NCBI RefSeq assembly: GCF_010730055.1
Contig: NZ_AP022575.1
Coordinates: 992,001 to 1,056,000 of the forward strand
Origin: Mycobacterium shinjukuense
GTDB lineage: Bacteria; Actinomycetota; Actinomycetes; Mycobacteriales; Mycobacteriaceae
Length of the DNA: 64,000 bases
Reading direction: 5' to 3'
Shown: piece after piece, positions 7,853-16,249 of the stretch
Position numbering within the stretch: the first letter of the stretch is position 1
Layout of the letters: each line of letters opens with the position of its first letter
Translations under genes and position numbers: made by a program
The notes under the pieces: generated by a model
What the model saw: the letters and a program-made list of their open reading frames with translations, nothing else
Databases searched by the model: none
What the model was told of the DNA's origin: nothing

Positions 7853-9787
7853 GTGTCGAGTCCAGGTCGGTCCAGGATCTCCGATCGCGACATCGCCGCA
7901 ATCCGCGAAGGTGCCCGCATCGAGGATGTGGTCGGTGACTACGTTCAGCTGCGCCGCGCCGGCGCCGACTCGCTCAAGGGCCTGTGTCCGTTCCACCACG
8001 AGAAGTCGCCGTCCTTTCACGTGCGGCCCAATCACGGCCACTTCCACTGCTTCGGCTGCGGCGAAGGGGGCGACGTGTACGCGTTCATCCAGAAGATCGA
8101 ACACGTCAGCTTCGTCGAGGCGGTCGAACTGCTCGCCGACCGGATCGGCCACACCATCAGCTACACCGGCGCGGCCACCAGCGTGCGGCGTGACCGCGGC
8201 AGCCGCAGCAGGCTGATCGCCGCCAACGCCGCCGCGGCGGCGTTCTACGCGCAGGCGCTCGAATCCGACGAGGCGGCACCGGCGCGGCAATACCTCACCG
8301 AGCGCAGCTTCGACGCCGCGGCCGCCCGCCGCTTTGGCTGCGGATTTGCCCCCTCGGGCTGGGACTCGCTGACAAAGCATTTGCAGCGCATGGGTTTTGA
8401 GTTCAAGGAGCTGGAAGCCGCGGGCCTGTCCCGGCAAGGTCGGAACGGTCCGATCGACCGGTTTCACCGTCGGCTGCTGTGGCCCATCCGCACCTCGGCC
8501 GGTGAAGTGATCGGGTTCGGGGCCCGGCGGCTGTTCGACGACGACCCGATGGAGGCCAAGTACGTCAACACACCGGAGACGGTGTTGTACAAGAAGTCGT
8601 CGGTGATGTTCGGCATCGACCTGGCCAAGCGCGACATCGCCAAGGGACATCAGGCCGTTGTGGTGGAGGGCTACACCGACGTGATGGCCATGCACCTGGC
8701 CGGGGTCACCACCGCGGTCGCCTCCTGCGGCACCGCATTCGGTGACGAGCACCTGGCGATGCTGCGCAGGCTGATGATGGACGACAGCTTTTTTCGCGGC
8801 GAACTGATCTATGTGTTCGACGGCGACGAGGCCGGCCGCGCGGCCGCGCTCAAGGCGTTTGCGGGTGAGCAGAATTTGGCGGGTCAATCCTTCGTCGCGG
8901 TGGCCCCAGACGGCATGGACCCCTGCGATCTGCGGCTGGCCCTCGGTGACGGCGCGCTGCGCGACCTGGTCGCGCGGCGAACCCCGTTGTTCGAGTTCGC
9001 GATTCGTTCCGCGCTCGCCGAAATGGACCTGGACAGCGCCGAGGGCAGGGTGGCCGCGTTACGCCGCTGCGTGCCGATGGTGGGCCAGATCAAGGACCCC
9101 ACGCTGCGCGACGAGTACGCCCGCCAGCTCGCCGGCTGGGTGGGCTGGGCCGATGTCGCGCAGGTCGTCGACCGGGTACGACGCGAAGCCAAGACGTCCA
9201 CGAGCTCCCGCCGGGGTGGGCCGGGATCGAAGGCCGCCCGCCGGGCCGGGCCGGAGCCCGCCGACCAGCCCGCCGCCGAGGCCGCTGCCGCTCGTCCCGA
9301 CCCGCGCGACCCGACGCTGTGGCCGCAGCGTGAGGCACTCAAATCGGCGTTGCAGTACCCGGCGTTGGCCGGCCCGGTGTTCGACGGCTTGGCCGTCGAA
9401 AGCTTCACCCATCCCGGATATGCGGCCGTTCGCGCCGCCATCGATGCCGCCGGTGGCACGGCGACCGGCATCTCCGGGGCGCCATGGCTCGACGCGGTGC
9501 GCCGGCAGACCACGTCGGCGCTGACCGCGGGCCTGATCACCGAGCTGGGGGTGGAGGCGATCCGGGTCGAGGACGACAAGCTGCCGCGCTACATCGCCGG
9601 GGTGCTGGCCCGCCTGCAGGAGGTGTGGGTGGGCCGGCAGATCGCCGAGGTGAAGTCGAAGTTGCAGCGCATGTCGCCGATCGAACACGGCGACGAGTAT
9701 CACGCGCTGTTCGGCGACCTGGTCGCCATGGAGGCCTACCGGCGCAGCCTGCTGCAGCAGGCCAGCGGCGACGATCTGACCGCCTGA
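7853..9787 (+). CDS. dnaG: DNA primase
   Basis: Synthesises RNA primers at the replication fork. The N-terminal CHC2 zinc finger (CPFHHEKSPSF, then HFHCFGCGEGGD) is at residues about 43-70. The catalytic core and Toprim domain show VVVEGYTDVMA near 265 and YVFDGDEAGRAAA near 320. A Pro/Ala-rich linker near 450-485 leads to the C-terminal helicase-binding region. The frame is open back to 7715 inside dgt, but the GTG at 7853 gives SSPGRSRISDRDIAAIREGA, matching the usual primase N terminus. 644 residues is normal for mycobacteria. Confidence 0.96.
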   Translation: MSSPGRSRISDRDIAAIREGARIEDVVGDYVQLRRAGADSLKGLCPFHHEKSPSFHVRPNHGHFHCFGCGEGGDVYAFIQKIEHVSFVEAVELLADRIGHTISYTGAATSVRRDRGSRSRLIAANAAAAAFYAQALESDEAAPARQYLTERSFDAAAARRFGCGFAPSGWDSLTKHLQRMGFEFKELEAAGLSRQGRNGPIDRFHRRLLWPIRTSAGEVIGFGARRLFDDDPMEAKYVNTPETVLYKKSSVMFGIDLAKRDIAKGHQAVVVEGYTDVMAMHLAGVTTAVASCGTAFGDEHLAMLRRLMMDDSFFRGELIYVFDGDEAGRAAALKAFAGEQNLAGQSFVAVAPDGMDPCDLRLALGDGALRDLVARRTPLFEFAIRSALAEMDLDSAEGRVAALRRCVPMVGQIKDPTLRDEYARQLAGWVGWADVAQVVDRVRREAKTSTSSRRGGPGSKAARRAGPEPADQPAAEAAAARPDPRDPTLWPQREALKSALQYPALAGPVFDGLAVESFTHPGYAAVRAAIDAAGGTATGISGAPWLDAVRRQTTSALTAGLITELGVEAIRVEDDKLPRYIAGVLARLQEVWVGRQIAEVKSKLQRMSPIEHGDEYHALFGDLVAMEAYRRSLLQQASGDDLTA

Positions 9788-9799
9788 GGCGGGTTCGCC

Positions 9800-10093
9800 T
9801 CAGCGCGCGCTGTGCACCTGCGGCTCGACCCTGTGGTCGCCGGGGCGCTCCACCGGCCGGTCGGCTGGCCTGGTGAGAACGGCCGTCCGATCGTCGATCT
9901 CGGCCAGGGTCACCAATCCGGTATCGGGTGAGATCCGATTGGCGATCTTGCGACGCCCCCCGTCGATCAGCGACCTGGCGAGGGGGCTGCCGGTGAGCGC
10001 GCGATACGTGCCCACCAGCTGCTCGTAACGGCGGCGCCCGGCCTTTGCGCCCAGCACGTAACCCAGTCCCAGCACGGCGACATACCCGATCAA
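9800..10093 (-). CDS. Small conserved protein, Rv2342-like
   Basis: A 97-residue protein convergent with dnaG. Residues 1-16 are hydrophobic (MIGYVAVLGLGYVLGAKAG) and run into an Arg-rich stretch, suggesting a short membrane anchor with the rest in the cytoplasm. The conserved core is RRRYEQLVGTYRALTGSPLARSLI followed by RRKIANRISPD. Position next to dnaG and tRNA-Asn matches Rv2342. No function is known. The tail is Arg/Pro-rich and probably disordered. Confidence 0.75.
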   Translation of the reverse strand: MIGYVAVLGLGYVLGAKAGRRRYEQLVGTYRALTGSPLARSLIDGGRRKIANRISPDTGLVTLAEIDDRTAVLTRPADRPVERPGDHRVEPQVHSAR

Positions 10094-10258
10094 AGCGGTC
10101 CCTCCGACGTATGTTGCGTCTATCCTGCCTCATGCCCCCGAGCGCGGGCGCGCCGCATCTTGCCGGGAGGCCCGCGCAATCCCGCTAGTTGGGCGCGAGC
10201 ATGCCAGTACGCTAGAGTCGTCCCGCGATCTGCGCCAGCCTTCGCCGGGGCCCGCTGA

Positions 10259-10331
10259 TCCCCTGTAGCTCAATTGGCAGAGCGTTCGGCTGTTAACCGA
10301 AGGGTTGAAGGTTCGAGTCCTTCCGGGGGAG
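10259..10331 (+). tRNA. asnT: tRNA-Asn (anticodon GTT)
   Basis: A 73-base cloverleaf. A seven-pair acceptor stem joins 10259-10265 to 10324-10330, with one T-G pair, and the discriminator is G at 10331. The D-arm contains AGCTCAATTGGCAGAGC. The anticodon loop CTGTTAA holds GTT, and the T-loop is GTTCGAGTC. CCA is not encoded. Its 3' half is repeated 573 bases downstream. Confidence 0.96.
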
Positions 10332-10332
10332 C
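10298..10332 (+). repeat. 35-base direct repeat, copy 1 (tRNA-Asn 3' end)
   Basis: The last part of the tRNA-Asn gene, from the anticodon stem through the base after the discriminator, is identical to 10871-10905. This is the form of a tRNA attachment site left by a tyrosine-recombinase element, where the 3' end of the tRNA is the crossover core. The whole tRNA gene remains intact at this end. Confidence 0.9.
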
Positions 10333-10452
10333 GGTACCGGGTGGTGCGGCCCGACGACGCTGTTCGGCGGGTTTTCTCACGATCTCCCCAGAGACCTCTA
10401 ATCAGCAGATTACAGGCGTGTAATTTCAGCGGACCGCGTTAAACTCGATGTC

Positions 10453-10779
10453 ATGGCCTGCATGCTGGCATGCATCGCAGCAGCATCAGCAGCACTGATC
10501 GCGCTGAGTCCAGCAACGATCGCGTCGGCCCGAGCGGACAGCTCCGACGACGTGGCGTTTATCACTACCCTCGACTGGTTCAAGGTACCCTACCCGGGTA
10601 CGGCGCAAGCGATCCAGCAGGCCAAGGCGCTTTGCCTGTTTTATGCGGTCAACGATGCCTTTTTTGAGCGTGGCGCGATCGAAATCCTCAAGTACAATCC
10701 CGATTACACCATCGACGATGCTGCTCATTTCGCCGGTGCCGCTACCGCGATCTACTGCCCCGAGCATGGCCCGCGATGA
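10453..10779 (+). CDS. DUF732-like small secreted protein
   Basis: A 108-residue protein with an N-terminal signal peptide (ACIAAASAALIALSPATIASARA, cleavage likely after residue 28). The mature part resembles DUF732 proteins of mycobacteria: an FITTLDWFKVPYPG segment, then QAIQQAKALCLFYAV, and a second Cys near the end (AIYCPEHG). The two cysteines could form a disulfide. It sits where M. tuberculosis has lppQ, but it lacks a lipobox, so the symbol is not applied. It lies entirely between the two copies of the tRNA-Asn 3' repeat, so it may have arrived with a mobile element. Function unknown. Confidence 0.7.
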   Translation: MACMLACIAAASAALIALSPATIASARADSSDDVAFITTLDWFKVPYPGTAQAIQQAKALCLFYAVNDAFFERGAIEILKYNPDYTIDDAAHFAGAATAIYCPEHGPR

Positions 10780-10870
10780 TCACGAAAAATCCATTCTCCG
10801 TTGCCATTTCCCGCCTAATCTGAATCATGTTGGAGCGGAACATAACTCTGTTACGCTGCTGACCTGTGAT

Positions 10871-10905
10871 CGAAGGGTTGAAGGTTCGAGTCCTTCCGGG
10901 GGAGC
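10871..10905 (+). repeat. 35-base direct repeat, copy 2 (attR-like tRNA-Asn remnant)
   Basis: A perfect second copy of the tRNA-Asn 3' end, without the 5' half of the tRNA. With copy 1 it brackets about 540 bases that hold only the DUF732-like gene. No integrase is present. The arrangement suggests a deleted genomic island or prophage scar. Immediately downstream the minus-strand DUF4395 gene ends. Confidence 0.9.
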
Positions 10906-10944
10906 CGACGGTCGCGGTCGTCTCCGGCCGACCCCCGTTCGACG

Positions 10945-11397
10945 CTACGCCGCCGACGGGCGGCGAAGCCGGGTGACGACCGGGTATAGCTGGCAGCCAA
11001 GGCAGATGCCGAACGCGGCGTTGAGGAAGGCGGCGAACAGCGCGGACGCGGTCGCGACCATGCCCAGCACCGGGACGGCCGCCGCAAAGCCGACCACCCC
11101 GATGACCGCGAAGACCAGCCCGACCAGCTGGGCGAACTTCAGCGGTGGCACCGGCTCACGTTCGCTGACCGGTCCCAGCCGGGGCGCCACCAGCCTGGCG
11201 AACAGCAGCCCGTAGGGGCTCCGGCGCGGCCCCCGCGCCGCGCCGATCGCGAACACGGCGGCCTGGGCGCTCAGGATCACCGCCGCGGCCGGTTGGCTGA
11301 ACGCTGACACGGCCAGCGCCACCACCAGAATGGCGGTGGTAATCCACGCGGCGAACCGCGGCCCCCGCACGTCTACTTGGTCGGTATCGGACGTCAT
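10945..11397 (-). CDS. DUF4395 integral membrane protein
   Basis: A 150-residue membrane protein with about four hydrophobic segments (for example ITTAILVVALAVSAF and LVGLVFAVIGVVGFAAAVPVL). It has the CLGCQLYP Cys-x-x-Cys pair near the C terminus that is typical of DUF4395. The ATG at 11397 is preferred because AGGAG stands seven bases before it; the frame extends to 11430. Last gene of the minus-strand cysteine operon, 200 bases after the thioredoxin gene. DUF4395 proteins are often found beside thioredoxins, so a role in membrane thiol redox chemistry is plausible but unproven. Confidence 0.8.
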   Translation of the reverse strand: MTSDTDQVDVRGPRFAAWITTAILVVALAVSAFSQPAAAVILSAQAAVFAIGAARGPRRSPYGLLFARLVAPRLGPVSEREPVPPLKFAQLVGLVFAVIGVVGFAAAVPVLGMVATASALFAAFLNAAFGICLGCQLYPVVTRLRRPSAA

Positions 11398-11596
11398 CAC
11401 ACGCTCCTGTCGCGGGGTCGGACCAGCCAACGAACTGAAACGATCGGTTGCGCCGACGAGTGGGCGCGGCCGGCTCAGCGGCTAATGCGGCGACACCAAC
11501 AACCCGCGGCGCGGCACAGCTCCACCGGGCAGCGCTTGCTGAGTCGCGGCTGCATACGGGCGGACATGGTGGCGATGCTACCCAGTAACTGGCCGC

Positions 11597-12037
11597 TCAA
11601 GCCAACAGCGGACGCAGCGCCGCCCGCAGATCGGCCGCCTTCGGCACACCCGCGGTGCGGTATCGCTGCCGCCCGTCGACGTCGAAGATGAACGTGGAGG
11701 GCAGCGAGAGCACCGATAACCGCTGGGCGGCGACCGGGTTGGCGTCGATGTCGAACTCCACGTGTGCCACCCCGGGCAGGTCGGCGCACACCTGGTCGAT
11801 CACGCGACGCACCGCGGCGCACGGCCCGCACCAGTGGGCGCTGAAGTGCACGACGGTCGGCCCCGTGGTGGATAGGCCAAGGTCCGATGTGTCCCGATCG
11901 GACCCGGCGACGGTGCCGGGGCTGACCGCCCGCAGAACGCCCGAGCGGTGATTGGCCACCGCGCCGATCACGGTGGCGCTGGACAATGCCGCCAGGGTGG
12001 CGGTCGCGGCGAGCACAACACTGCTCACATCGGTCAC
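11597..12037 (-). CDS. Membrane-anchored thioredoxin-like protein
   Basis: A 146-residue thioredoxin-fold protein. Residues 5-28 form a hydrophobic N-terminal segment, so the domain probably faces the periplasm. The active site WCGPC is near residue 70, followed by the cis-Pro loop LSLPSTF near 115. The GTG start lies one base after the cysE stop, which indicates translational coupling. Together with DUF4395 it makes a thiol-redox pair attached to cysteine synthesis genes. The role is inferred from the fold. Confidence 0.87.
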   Translation of the reverse strand: MTDVSSVVLAATATLAALSSATVIGAVANHRSGVLRAVSPGTVAGSDRDTSDLGLSTTGPTVVHFSAHWCGPCAAVRRVIDQVCADLPGVAHVEFDIDANPVAAQRLSVLSLPSTFIFDVDGRQRYRTAGVPKAADLRAALRPLLA

Positions 12038-12038
12038 C

Positions 12039-12746
12039 TCAGATGGAAAAGTCTTCGCCGTGCCACACCCCGGCCTCCGGCGGCCGGATGACGCGTTCGG
12101 GCGGCGGGCCGGCCTGGGCGCCGGGTTGCTTTCCGTTGCCCCGGGCCTCCAGCCGGGCCACCCGGATCAGCAGGGACCGCAGGCCCACCCCCACCAGATC
12201 GGGCAGCACCGAGTCGTCCGCGCTGGCGGGGCCGGGACTGCTGACGATCTGCCCGGGAACCCCGACGACCACGGCGCTGCAGGGGACCTCCTTGACCACG
12301 ACGGCGTTGGCGCCGATCCGGCTGTCATCGCCGATCTTGATCGGGCCGAGGATCTTGGCGCCCGCGCCGACGATCACCCGGTCGCCGATGGTGGGGTGGC
12401 GTTTGCCGGTTTCCCGGCCGGTGCCGCCGAGGGTGACGCCGTGAAAGAGGGTGACGTCGTCGCCCACCTCCGCGGTTTCTCCGATCACCACGCCGGTCGC
12501 GTGGTCGATGAACAGGCCGTGGCCCAGCACGGCGCCGGGATGGATGTCCACGCCCGTCAGGATGCGGGTGAGCTCCGCGAACGCCCGTGCGGCCAGCCGG
12601 GCCCCGCGACCCCACAGCCAGTGGCTGATCCGATGGCCCCACACCGCGTGCACGCCCGGGTAGCAGAAGATGACCTCCAGCGCGGTGGGCCTGGCCGGAT
12701 CACGCTCCCGGGCCACCCGGATGTCACGCCGTATCGCGTCCAGCAT
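12039..12746 (-). CDS. cysE: Serine O-acetyltransferase
   Basis: Transfers acetyl from acetyl-CoA to L-serine, giving O-acetylserine for the next step by CysK. The N-terminal helical part has VIFCYPGVHAVWGHRISHWLW. The left-handed beta-helix shows hexapeptide repeats and the active-site residues in DIHPGAVLGHGLFIDHATGVVIGETAEV and LFHGVTLGGTG (described here as separate motifs along residues 92-150). 235 residues is close to Rv2335. The gene starts two bases after cysK ends and overlaps nothing, within a tight operon. Confidence 0.95.
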   Translation of the reverse strand: MLDAIRRDIRVARERDPARPTALEVIFCYPGVHAVWGHRISHWLWGRGARLAARAFAELTRILTGVDIHPGAVLGHGLFIDHATGVVIGETAEVGDDVTLFHGVTLGGTGRETGKRHPTIGDRVIVGAGAKILGPIKIGDDSRIGANAVVVKEVPCSAVVVGVPGQIVSSPGPASADDSVLPDLVGVGLRSLLIRVARLEARGNGKQPGAQAGPPPERVIRPPEAGVWHGEDFSI

Positions 12747-12748
12747 CG

Positions 12749-13681
12749 CTAGTCACCCAAGTCGGCGAACAGCGCGGTGCTCAGATAGCGCTCGCCAAAG
12801 TCGGGCAGCACCACGACGATCAGCTTGCCGGCGTTCTCCGGCCGGCGGGCCACCTCGAGCGCCGCCCACGCGGCCGCACCCGAGGAGATGCCGACCAGCA
12901 ATCCCTCTTCCCGGGCCAGCCGCCGCGCCAGGTCGAGCGCGTCGTCGTTGCCGACGGTGAGGATCTCGTCGACCAGTCCCAGGTCCAGCACCGGCGGGAC
13001 AAAGCCGGCGCCGATGCCCTGGATGGGGTGGGGACCCTTCTGTCCACCGGACAGCACCGGTGACGCGGCGGGCTCCACGGCGACGAACCGCGCCGAGGGC
13101 CGGCGTTCCTTGATCACCTGGGCCACCCCGGTGATGGTGCCGCCCGTGCCGATCCCGGATACGAAGATGTCGACCTTGCCGTCGGTGTCCTTCCACACCT
13201 CTTCCGCGGTGGTGACCGCGTGGATGGCCGGGTTCGCCGGGTTTTCGAATTGCTGAGGTATGAAATATCGGTCGTCGGTCTTGGCCAGCTCCTCGGCCTT
13301 GGCGATGGCCCCGGCCATGCCGTCGGCGCCCGGGGTGAGGATGAGCTCGGCGCCGTAGGCGCGCAGCAGCATCCGACGCTCGATGCTCATCGTTTCCGGC
13401 ATGGTCAGCACGCACTTGTAGCCGCGTGCGGCCGCCACCATCGCCAGCGCGATGCCGGTGTTGCCGCTGGTCGGCTCCAGGATGATGGTGTCCGGCCTGA
13501 TCAGCCCCGCCTGCTCGGCCGCATCGATCATGGCCACCCCGATGCGGTCCTTGACGCTGCCGGCCGGGTTGAAGGATTCCAGCTTGGCGACGACGTCGGC
13601 CACGGCGCCCTCGGTGACCCGTTGAAGCCGGACCAGCGGCGTGTTCCCGATTAGTTGGGTGATGTTCTCCGCGATGCTCAT
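12749..13681 (-). CDS. cysK1: O-acetylserine sulfhydrylase (cysteine synthase)
   Basis: PLP enzyme making L-cysteine from O-acetylserine and sulfide. Lys44 in PAGSVKDRIG is the Schiff-base lysine. TSGNTGIAL near 72 and the phosphate-binding GIGTGGTITGV near 175 are present. 310 residues matches the Rv2334 product. The ATG at 13681 overlaps the stop of the upstream thioester-domain gene by four bases (ATGA), so translation of the two is probably coupled. Confidence 0.96.
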   Translation of the reverse strand: MSIAENITQLIGNTPLVRLQRVTEGAVADVVAKLESFNPAGSVKDRIGVAMIDAAEQAGLIRPDTIILEPTSGNTGIALAMVAAARGYKCVLTMPETMSIERRMLLRAYGAELILTPGADGMAGAIAKAEELAKTDDRYFIPQQFENPANPAIHAVTTAEEVWKDTDGKVDIFVSGIGTGGTITGVAQVIKERRPSARFVAVEPAASPVLSGGQKGPHPIQGIGAGFVPPVLDLGLVDEILTVGNDDALDLARRLAREEGLLVGISSGAAAWAALEVARRPENAGKLIVVVLPDFGERYLSTALFADLGD

Positions 13682-14889
13682 CTGCCTTCTCTCAGAATGT
13701 CGGACCAGGCCTCGTCCCAGCTGATGTCGAATTCGATGATCACGTCCGTGGGTACGGTCAGGGCAACCGGGGTGAACCGGTGCGGTGAGCCGTCTGACGC
13801 CACCCCGGTGAGCACCCGCCCGCCGATGGGGCGTGGGGTGGTCGCGGTCAATGTTATTGCCGACGTGCCGGGAGCGCGACGCAGGTAGAAGTCGATGCCC
13901 GGGTGGACGGTGCTGTCGATCGCGCGGCCGTCGACGTCAACGATGGCGTGGCCGGCGCCGGCACTCAGCCGCAGCGGGATGCGCACCCGGAACGGGCCGA
14001 TGAGATCGGATTCGGCGGTCGCGTCGGTCGGGATGAGTCGGGGTTCCTCGGTTTTCCGAACGGCCTGCTCCGCCCCCGCCAGCAGGTAGTTGTAGAGGTG
14101 CACGACGCGGTCGGCGTTGCGATAGTGGCGGCTACCGGTCAGCCAGAAACCTACATCGTCGATGGTGGGCGTGCTGCCATCTGGTGTCGTCGCGATCAGC
14201 CGATAGTAGCGGTAGCCGCGCCCTCGGTTGCCGTGGCTGCTGGCCGACAGGGTGCTGCCGACGCCCAGGGTGCGTCGGTACCGGCCCCGACCCGGTCGCG
14301 TGGTCAACTGTGAGCCGGAAATGTCTTGCCAACCAAGGCCATCCACCGACTTCTGTAACTTTACGTCGACGGCGGTGATGGATTGGGTCTGCAACGAGTA
14401 GCCGCCCAGTTGTGGGTGGCCGTCGAATTCGAAGGTGATCGCTGCCCCGTGCGAACGGCGCATGCCGACCGGCACGTTCAGCGGTTGGGTGTCGAGGGCC
14501 AGGCCGTTGGTGAGATACCAGATCGCCGCCTGGGTTCCGGCGATCGCTTCGTGTTCGCTGATGTTGGCCGGCCCCAGGGGGTAGCCGGCGTCGCGCAATT
14601 GTTGGCTCAGTTGCGCGGTTGAACGCGTGGGGAAAGAGTGGCGCAGCGATGGCTGGTCGGGTGCGGTGCCATGGAAATCCAGCGAGTAGGCCTGCAGGTT
14701 CGGGTTGAGTTTGATCAGGTCGGTGTGCGCCGAGCTGCCGTCGGCGAACACGATCCGGTCGACCGTGTGCGAGTAGGTGCCGCCCTGGTAGCGGGTCATG
14801 CGGGTGAGTTCGGTGACGGGCCGGGCCAGAATCCGCCGAGAAGTCGCCACCGGCGCGCGCGTGCGACGCGGTGTGGATAACACGGTCAT
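13678..14889 (-). CDS. TQXA (thioester) domain protein lacking the bond-forming cysteine
   Basis: A 403-residue protein from the ATG at 14889; the frame extends to 14964. Residues 35-190 resemble the TQXA thioester domain of Gram-positive surface adhesins: GGTYSHTVD, AYSLDF near 67-72 and EAIAGTQAAIWYLTNG near 114-129. In true thioester domains a Cys in the Y-C-x-D position bonds to the Gln of TQxA. Here Ser69 stands in its place, Gln120 remains, and the protein has no cysteine at all. No clear signal peptide, lipobox or C-terminal anchor is visible. It heads the cysK-cysE-thioredoxin-DUF4395 operon, with a four-base overlap into cysK. Similar Cys-free proteins may exist in other mycobacteria. 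Function unknown. Confidence 0.75.
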   Translation of the reverse strand: MTVLSTPRRTRAPVATSRRILARPVTELTRMTRYQGGTYSHTVDRIVFADGSSAHTDLIKLNPNLQAYSLDFHGTAPDQPSLRHSFPTRSTAQLSQQLRDAGYPLGPANISEHEAIAGTQAAIWYLTNGLALDTQPLNVPVGMRRSHGAAITFEFDGHPQLGGYSLQTQSITAVDVKLQKSVDGLGWQDISGSQLTTRPGRGRYRRTLGVGSTLSASSHGNRGRGYRYYRLIATTPDGSTPTIDDVGFWLTGSRHYRNADRVVHLYNYLLAGAEQAVRKTEEPRLIPTDATAESDLIGPFRVRIPLRLSAGAGHAIVDVDGRAIDSTVHPGIDFYLRRAPGTSAITLTATTPRPIGGRVLTGVASDGSPHRFTPVALTVPTDVIIEFDISWDEAWSDILREGR

Positions 14890-15200
14890 GGGTGGTTGAT
14901 CTTTCTGAAGACGTGGTGCGCGCGTCGGGGCCGTGTCGAGGGCGGACCGGAGCACCGCCCGCAAACCGGACGAGCGCGACGATTGCTAGCGCGTCAGAAA
15001 ATCAACAACAACAACAGCGCACGGCGAGGCAGCGCGTGGGAACCAATCGCAGCTGGACGGCCTGTTGCATGGCCCACACTATAGGGCATCGACCGCGGTT
15101 TCGGATGTTTCCCCTGGTTGAAGGTGTTCTGGGGACCGCCAACGCCCCCGACGAGGCTCAAAACGAGTCTCAGGCGCTCGGCGATCTCGCCGCCAGATAG
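14890..15200. other. Intergenic region upstream of the thioester-cysK operon
   Basis: About 310 bases between the divergent thioester-domain gene and the broken desulfurase. It contains a short CAA-type tandem stretch near 15000-15015 and must hold the minus-strand operon promoter. A plus-strand frame near 15123-15200 (GVLGTANAPDEAQ..., ending in TAG) may be more of the decayed desulfurase N terminus, but the similarity is too weak to call. No riboswitch was recognised. Confidence 0.4.
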
Positions 15201-16146
15201 CTTGCCAACGCTACGAAGACCGTTCCGCAGCTTTCGACGATCACCCCGCGCCGGTCGCTGCATCTGCTCGGCTGGGTGCCGGTGGAAGCCGGCATCTATC
15301 GGGTGAACCGGGTGGTCAACCCGGAGCGGGTCGCGGTCAAGGCCGAAGCGGGTGCCGGCACCGAGGCACCACTGCCGGAGACCTACGTCGACTATGAGAC
15401 CAGCCCGCGCGAGTACACCTGCGGACGATTTCGACGCCCGTGTCCAACGCGCTGGGCACCGCGACGCCGGTGGCCAAGATCGTCGAGTTGGGTCACCGCT
15501 ACGGCGCCCGATCAACGGCGCCCAGTCGATTCAGCATCTGCCGGTCAACGTCGCCGAGCTCGGCGTCGACTTCTTTGCGTTCTCCGGACACAAGATCTAT
15601 GGCCCCACCGGGATCGGCGTGCTCTACGGGCGCGAGGATGCGCTCGCCGAGACCCCGCCGTGGCAGGGCGGGGGAAACATGATCGCCGACGTCACCCTGG
15701 AACGGTCGCTGTATCAGGGGCCGCCCAGCAAGTTCGAGGCCGGCACCGGCAACATCGCCGATGCGGTCGGGTTGGGGGAGGCGCTGCGTTACGTCGAGCG
15801 GGTGGGCATCGAGCGCATCGCCGCCTACGAGCACGCGTTGCTGGAGTACGCCACCCCACGCCTGGCCGACATCCCCGGTGTGCGGCTGGTGGGCACCGCC
15901 ACCGAGAAGGCCAGCGTGTTGTCGTTCGTTGTGGCCGGACGCGATCCGCTCGAGGTCGGCAAGGCGCTCAACGCCGAAGGCATCGCGGTGCGTGCCGGCC
16001 ATCACTGCGCCCAGCCGATCCTGCGTCGGCTCGGGCTGGAAGCCACGGTTCGCCCGTCGTTTGCGTTCTACAACACCCACCGGGAGATCGACGTCTTCCT
16101 CAACGCGGTGCGCCGCATCGCCGAGGGCGGCACCAGCCTGGGCTGA
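15201..16146 (+). pseudogene. Broken SufS-like cysteine desulfurase, probable encapsulin cargo type
   Basis: Class II cysteine desulfurase with at least two lesions. The C-terminal half is intact: GAQSIQHLPVNV, FFAFSGHKIYGPTG with the PLP lysine, KFEAGTGNIADA, and AGHHCAQPILRRLG with the catalytic Cys. Before it, a piece in another frame reads VSNALGTATPVAKIVELGHRYG (near 15440-15505), so about 10 bases were lost near 15510. Upstream a third piece, SLHLLGWVPVEAGIYRVNR near 15256-15310, looks like the extended low-complexity N-terminal region of desulfurases packaged in family 2A encapsulins. Around 170 residues between these parts are missing. No encapsulin gene is in the window. It is next to cysK/cysE, the usual neighbourhood of such systems. 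Confidence 0.75.
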
Positions 16147-16249
16147 AGCGCCGCGCACCGAATCCGCACAACGAGCTGACCCGGCAGGCGCCGCCGCCTA
16201 AAGTTCATCTCCAGATCGCCACCGAGTAATCCGCGAACTGGGGCACCGC

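Noticed and set aside
14890..15200. Possible encapsulin shell remnant before the desulfurase
   Set aside because: No frame of this stretch shows an HK97-fold signature; it is too short and probably only promoter plus a cargo N-terminal fragment.
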